Shown here: positions 57,080 to 60,918 of the stretch, in pieces | How the letters are laid out: every line of letters begins with the position of its first letter | Numbering within the stretch: position 1 is the first letter of the stretch | From: Chlamydiota bacterium | Lineage (GTDB): Bacteria; Chlamydiota; Chlamydiia; Chlamydiales; Parachlamydiaceae | Assembly (NCBI GenBank): GCA_013287905.1 | Contig: JABDCW010000007.1 | Location: 1-60,918 of the forward strand | DNA: 60,918 bases | Direction: 5' to 3' | Translations under genes and position numbers: made by a program | Notes under the pieces: model-generated | What the model was told of the DNA's origin: nothing | What the model saw: only the letters and a program-made list of their open reading frames with translations | Database searches by the model: none

Positions 57080-58327
57080 ATGCAGGAAGAAACGAAAATC
57101 ACCCCATGGGAAGTTACCTCTACATCGGGTATCGATTACCTCAAACTGATCAAGCAATTCGGTTGTCAACCCATTGACGGTGCGCTTATACGCCGCTTTG
57201 AGCAAGTGACAAAAGTGAAAGCGCACCCTTGGCTGCGCCGCGGCATTTTCTTTTCCCATAAAGATCTCGATCTGATCCTCGATGCATTCGAACGGGGAGA
57301 GGAGATCTATCTCTATACTGGCCGCGGGCCCAGTTCTGAATCGCTTCATTTAGGACATATGATCCCGTTTATGTTTACCAAATACTTACAAGACGCTTTC
57401 GATGCGATTGTCGTCATTCAGATGACTGATGATGAGAAATATTACTTCAAGGATTCCCTGACGCTCGATGAAGCAAATCGCCTGACTAAACAAAATGCCA
57501 AAGACATTATCGCCTGCGGTTTTAATCCTCAAAAAACCTGGATTTTTTCCAATCTGGAAACAGTAGGAGGGGCGCTTTACCGGAATATTGTTTTAGTCAT
57601 GAAGCACACCTCCGGCAACATGATCCATGGGATCTACGGTCTTGATTTAAACAACAGCATAGGTCAGTTAAGCTGGCCCTGCTTTCAGGCAGCTCCGGCA
57701 TTCAGCACCTCTTTTACCAATATCTTTCATGGCGATCATATCCAGTGCCTGGTCCCGATGGCCATTGATCAATATCCCTATTTTCGGATGGCGCGCGAAA
57801 TCGCACAAAAAATTGGCTGTAAAAAGCCGGCAACCATCCAATCGCGGTTTTTGCCAAGCCTCGAACATGCACACGACAAAGCCAGCTCCACCGGGCAAAA
57901 GGAAGTGATCTTCATGAATGACACCAAAGAATCTGTTGCAAAAAAAATCAGGGAAAAGGCATTTTCTGGTGGCGGCATGACAAAGCAGGAACATCAGGAA
58001 AAAGGGGCCAATCTGACTGTCGATGTCCCTTATCACTATCTGCTGTACTTTCTCGATGATGACAGCGAACTAAAAACCATTGCCTGCGAATACCAGGCCG
58101 GAAGAATGATGACCTCGGAAGTTAAAAAACGGGCCACAGAAGTAATCTGGGGAGTATTGCAAGAACACCAGACGGCGAGGCTTCTGATTACAGACGAAAC
58201 GGTCCAGTTATTTATGGACCCCCATCGCAAGTTTGACCGCTCCCGCCACCCCAAAGAATCAACGCCGGGAGAATTGGAAGGGCAACATTTAGGATTTCAT
58301 TTCGACCCATATTTTCGTTCTAAATAA
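57080..58327 (+). CDS. trpS: Tryptophanyl-tRNA synthetase, eukaryote/archaea-type
   Basis: 415 residues, against ~330-350 for bacterial enzymes. It follows the eukaryotic cytosolic order: TPWEV, GIDYLKLIKQFGCQPID, LRRGIFFSHKDLD, LYTGRGPSSESLHLGH (class I HxGH at 90-93), VIQMTDDEKYYFK, AKDIIACGF, IQCLVPMAIDQYPYFRMARE, and KASST at 267-271 in place of human KMSAS. This subgroup is not the usual bacterial one, so horizontal origin is likely. It is probably the only TrpRS that serves the tRNA at 17628-17700, but that cannot be shown from the window. The next gene follows 11 bases later. Confidence 0.92.
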   Translation: MQEETKITPWEVTSTSGIDYLKLIKQFGCQPIDGALIRRFEQVTKVKAHPWLRRGIFFSHKDLDLILDAFERGEEIYLYTGRGPSSESLHLGHMIPFMFTKYLQDAFDAIVVIQMTDDEKYYFKDSLTLDEANRLTKQNAKDIIACGFNPQKTWIFSNLETVGGALYRNIVLVMKHTSGNMIHGIYGLDLNNSIGQLSWPCFQAAPAFSTSFTNIFHGDHIQCLVPMAIDQYPYFRMAREIAQKIGCKKPATIQSRFLPSLEHAHDKASSTGQKEVIFMNDTKESVAKKIREKAFSGGGMTKQEHQEKGANLTVDVPYHYLLYFLDDDSELKTIACEYQAGRMMTSEVKKRATEVIWGVLQEHQTARLLITDETVQLFMDPHRKFDRSRHPKESTPGELEGQHLGFHFDPYFRSK

Positions 58328-58338
58328 GGAGTTAACTT

Positions 58339-59175
58339 ATGCTACCTGTTGGTTTAATAGAGCAAGACAGAACAGTACAACCCAAACTGCCCCGGGCTAC
58401 TCCCAGACCCGCAGTAGCGACCTGGGTTTTACCGGACAGAAGAATACCATTCGACAAAACAGTAGAAGAGCGTTGCTATACCCTTTTTGAAAATAACGTA
58501 TATCGCTTTGTCATGGTAATGCCTTATGTAAATTTATTAGGAACAAAAAGTTGCCATAAACGGGCCAAATTACGCCACTGCCCCTCTGAAGAAAGGCAAG
58601 GATATTTGGTTGAAGAGGAAAATCCGGCTCAGGCCCGTTATCGGGTTGTCGTTGCCGATTGCCAGGCAAATGTGGCGCGTATTTATTCTGACGGGGAAAA
58701 ATTGCAAGCACTTCACTTACGTCTTCCCATCATTTTTCAGGAATTCGATGTCAGAATGGGAGAGCAGGCACAAATGGTCGTGGAAAAGATCCCGTTTCCT
58801 GTCAATGTTACAGAATGGGCATACCCCAGACAATTTTCCGATCTGACGCGTGAATCACAAGATTTGCTAACCATTATTAAAGGGATATTTACCCAATCTG
58901 TCCTTAAGGGTGAAGAAGTAATCCCGGGGTTGTTTCCATGCAATATCCGCTTTAAGCAAGATCCACCTGGTTATTATTTTGTCGGTTTGGAATATGAAGA
59001 GACATTTGAACTGTATTCATTACAAGATAAGATCATTGCATGGGCGAACAAAAACCCCTCTATCTTTGATTTTCTTATTTCGGGCTTTCCGGATGGCCCA
59101 GGAACCTACAAAGAGCTTTTAACGAGAAGTATCAGTTGGAAGATGACTCCGATTGATTTGTCTTCTGGAGGGTAG
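58339..59175 (+). CDS. Orphan protein downstream of trpS
   Basis: 278 residues, unrecognised. Proline-rich start (KLPRATPRPAVATW), no membrane helix. AAGGAG lies seven bases before the ATG, and the gene follows trpS by 11 bases, so co-transcription is likely. Its 3' end overlaps the convergent YkgJ gene by 44 bases. Confidence 0.75.
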   Translation: MLPVGLIEQDRTVQPKLPRATPRPAVATWVLPDRRIPFDKTVEERCYTLFENNVYRFVMVMPYVNLLGTKSCHKRAKLRHCPSEERQGYLVEEENPAQARYRVVVADCQANVARIYSDGEKLQALHLRLPIIFQEFDVRMGEQAQMVVEKIPFPVNVTEWAYPRQFSDLTRESQDLLTIIKGIFTQSVLKGEEVIPGLFPCNIRFKQDPPGYYFVGLEYEETFELYSLQDKIIAWANKNPSIFDFLISGFPDGPGTYKELLTRSISWKMTPIDLSSGG

Positions 59176-59575
59176 CCTGGATTTCGGAACAGGAGATCAA
59201 TGGGGCCTCCTCATTGATCCCTTCACACTCTTCCGCAGCCAATTTCCAGCTCTCTTCGCTGTTCAGATTTTGCTGCCACCAAGGGAAGGTGCGGCATTGC
59301 AACGGCCGGTCCTGGTATACCATGCACTTTTTGTCTTTCAAAAAAATGCAATCATATTCACCGTCAGGTGTCTTTCTTTCAATCAATGCAAAGCGATTGT
59401 CGATATGCCGGATATAAGTCCTTTTAAAGGCGCTCAAAGATATTTTTAGATAGGCAGCGATTTTTTCCATTTCCGCTTCGGTGATCCAAACGATGCCAGG
59501 CCCTCCTGTACAGCATTTGCCGCATCCGGTGCATTTAAAGCGCAAGCCCTCTTTATACCAGGGAAGAGATCCCAT
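59132..59575 (-). CDS. YkgJ family cysteine cluster protein
   Basis: 147 residues from ATG 59575 (MGSLPWYKEGLRFKC), GAGG five bases upstream; a GTG at 59581 is less likely. CTGCGKCCTGGPG near the N-terminus, then CIFL, CMVY and QCRTFPWW give the family's Cys pattern (putative zinc or iron-sulfur ligand set). Function unknown. It overlaps the convergent upstream orphan. Confidence 0.88.
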   Translation of the reverse strand: MGSLPWYKEGLRFKCTGCGKCCTGGPGIVWITEAEMEKIAAYLKISLSAFKRTYIRHIDNRFALIERKTPDGEYDCIFLKDKKCMVYQDRPLQCRTFPWWQQNLNSEESWKLAAEECEGINEEAPLISCSEIQATLQKTNQSESSSN

Positions 59576-59667
59576 ATTCACCTCACATTCAAATTAATAG
59601 ATGATTATACAAGAACTTAAGTAAAAATTCAAGGTCTAAAAGGGGAAAGGAAGCAAATAAAACCTAT

Positions 59668-60867
59668 TTACTTAACAGCAAGAAGATATTTTTCCAAATA
59701 TGACTTGTTTTCGGACCCTCTAAAATGAATAGAAATGGTTTGTATACCACTATCTGGGTACTGACGGGTAAAATCGCTTATCGCTTTTAAGGAAATTGCC
59801 GCCGCTCTATCTTGAGGAAAAGAATAGAGTCCGGTACTGATCGAAGGAAATGCGATACTTTTTATCTTTTGATTTGCGGCTAAAAGTAAACTATTATAAT
59901 AGCACGAATACAACTCGTTTTCTTTTTCAGGGGTTGACTTTCCGGCAGGACCCGCAACAACAATGACATGGTGAATCGCATATTTACGATCAAGGGCTCC
60001 ACTTTCAATCATCGTTGCAAACCCTGACTTGTAGTTTGCCCGATGTTGTTTGCTTAATACCTTGTGAGCTTGTGCATAAACGGCCCCCCCTTCGCGATGG
60101 ATGGCCCCGTCAATTCCGCCTCCTCCTCCGAGATCCGTATTAGCCGCGTTGACAATTACCTCGGCTTGTGCGGTGAATATGTCTTGTCTCCTTACCGTAA
60201 ATTGAATACCTGGACTTAAAAGCAAAGAAATGTGAAGAGTATGATCATCGACAAAATTGGCCTGCATCTGTTCTTTTTCCTGTAATGTCAAATCGCCCGT
60301 GTACGGACGCACCATTTCGCATTCAGCAACGCGAATGGGAGGGCTTAATGCGGCTTGAATGGTTGGGTTATCACTGATTTCACTCGGGAGTTTTTGTCGG
60401 GCCTGTGCTTGTTCGGGGGGTAAGGTTTGTTTGAGAGGTGGCATTTGAGAAGGTGTATCTAAAGGAAGAGCTTGATCCGGCAGTATTTGCTTGGGCAACA
60501 ATGTCTGTTGGGGTGGCTCTTCCTCCATCGGTTTTTGCTTAAGCGGTTCAGGTACTGGGAGTATTTTTTTGTCAGGAACATTAACCGGCTTTTCAACAGG
60601 GATTTTTGGCGCATGCCACAATTTTTGAAAGAGCTTCAAAACATAGGTGTTAACTTTAGGGATCAATAACAAAGAAACAGCTGCCGAGTACCCAATTTTT
60701 GTCAGGGTCGATTTTGGCCTTTGCAGAACTTGGGATCCTTGCTCTGGTTTTTCCTTTCCCCGGGCAATGGACCATAAATCTTTCCGCACTTTAGAGGGCG
60801 AAGCCTTAGGTTGGTGAACCAGATAGGCAAATGCAGATACTCTTTCGGTCTTTATTTCATTTGACAT
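59668..60867 (-). CDS. Macrodomain protein with N-terminal anchor and Pro-rich linker
   Basis: 399 residues. A hydrophobic segment at about 57-75 (IGYSAAVSLLLIPKVNTYVL), a Pro/Gln/Lys-rich linker (about 88-175), then a macrodomain (about 220-399) with VIVNAANTDLGGGGGID and the phosphate-binding IAFPSISTGLYSFP. The Asn-Asn region and Gly-rich loop fit ADP-ribose-binding MacroD-type hydrolases, which remove ADP-ribose from proteins or deacetylate O-acetyl-ADP-ribose. Host-directed use is inference. Only 51 bases precede it in the window; they contain two TATAAT words. Confidence 0.85.
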   Translation of the reverse strand: MSNEIKTERVSAFAYLVHQPKASPSKVRKDLWSIARGKEKPEQGSQVLQRPKSTLTKIGYSAAVSLLLIPKVNTYVLKLFQKLWHAPKIPVEKPVNVPDKKILPVPEPLKQKPMEEEPPQQTLLPKQILPDQALPLDTPSQMPPLKQTLPPEQAQARQKLPSEISDNPTIQAALSPPIRVAECEMVRPYTGDLTLQEKEQMQANFVDDHTLHISLLLSPGIQFTVRRQDIFTAQAEVIVNAANTDLGGGGGIDGAIHREGGAVYAQAHKVLSKQHRANYKSGFATMIESGALDRKYAIHHVIVVAGPAGKSTPEKENELYSCYYNSLLLAANQKIKSIAFPSISTGLYSFPQDRAAAISLKAISDFTRQYPDSGIQTISIHFRGSENKSYLEKYLLAVK

Positions 60868-60918
60868 AATAACACACCTTATTTAATAAATATTATAACA
60901 TTAACGTATTATACTTGC

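Overview
The window is about 61 kb of chromosome from a member of the Chlamydiae, most likely an environmental ('chlamydia-like') lineage such as Waddliaceae or Parachlamydiaceae rather than Chlamydia itself. Three things point there. The first is the minus-strand order infA, tRNA-Thr, tuf, tRNA-Trp, secE, nusG, rplK, rplA, rplJ, rplL, rpoB, rpoC. The second is the chlamydial character of RpoB, RpoC and DnaA. The third is a cysteine-rich outer-membrane barrel accompanied by several proteins with eukaryotic-type domains. The genus is inference only; no search was run.

Layout. 1-5.4 kb: two large convergent orphan genes, one OTU/papain-like in pattern and one 1098-residue protein with an ankyrin-like start. 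5.4-19.7 kb: a nested palindrome, then the transcription/translation block (minus strand). 19.8-22.0 kb: sufE and a RING-like effector candidate. 22.1-26.6 kb: a minus-strand operon waaF, a UDPGP-family nucleotidyltransferase, menA and a NamZ-like muramidase. 26.7-33.5 kb: another nested palindrome, then tRNA-Arg abutting an MBL hydrolase, a YihY-family membrane protein, a kelch-repeat secreted protein and a membrane orphan. 33.7-38 kb: DUF2442, a possible glycosyltransferase, and an orphan with a consensus promoter and terminator. 38.1-42.6 kb: a kdsB-like gene, ruvC-ruvA, sthA and a frameshifted GxxExxY gene inside a repeat cassette. 42.6-52.4 kb: dnaA, yidC, a secreted cyclophilin, a DEAD helicase, a secreted orphan and clpB. 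52.9-60.9 kb: an F-box-like protein, a BBP7-like porin, a lipase-like protein, a eukaryote-type TrpRS, an orphan, a YkgJ protein and a macrodomain protein.

How it fits together. Housekeeping genes (transcription, translation, recombination, replication initiation, membrane insertion, protein folding) alternate with envelope genes (waaF, kdsB-like, NamZ, porin) and a set of candidate host-directed proteins. Several of the latter share a plan: a short hydrophobic N-terminal stretch, a low-complexity or proline-rich linker, then a C-terminal or central catalytic or binding module (protease-like, RING-like, macrodomain, lipase). This would suit manipulation of host ubiquitin and ADP-ribose signalling.

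The most unusual signal is in the gaps. Most long intergenic stretches are nested, modular inverted repeats. Four share a conserved twin-hairpin core (about 5.7, 26.85, 44.15 and 52.7 kb) with compensatory base changes, all in the same orientation, wrapped in interchangeable outer inverted-repeat shells. In one pair the core is inverted relative to its flanks across a 32-bp inverted repeat. Smaller palindromes of other families sit between rplL and rpoB, rplK and rplA, infA and tRNA-Thr, and inside the first codons of the NamZ gene. A second notable point is the pairing of a eukaryote-type TrpRS with a tRNA-Trp carrying G1:C72 together with a bacterial-type G73.
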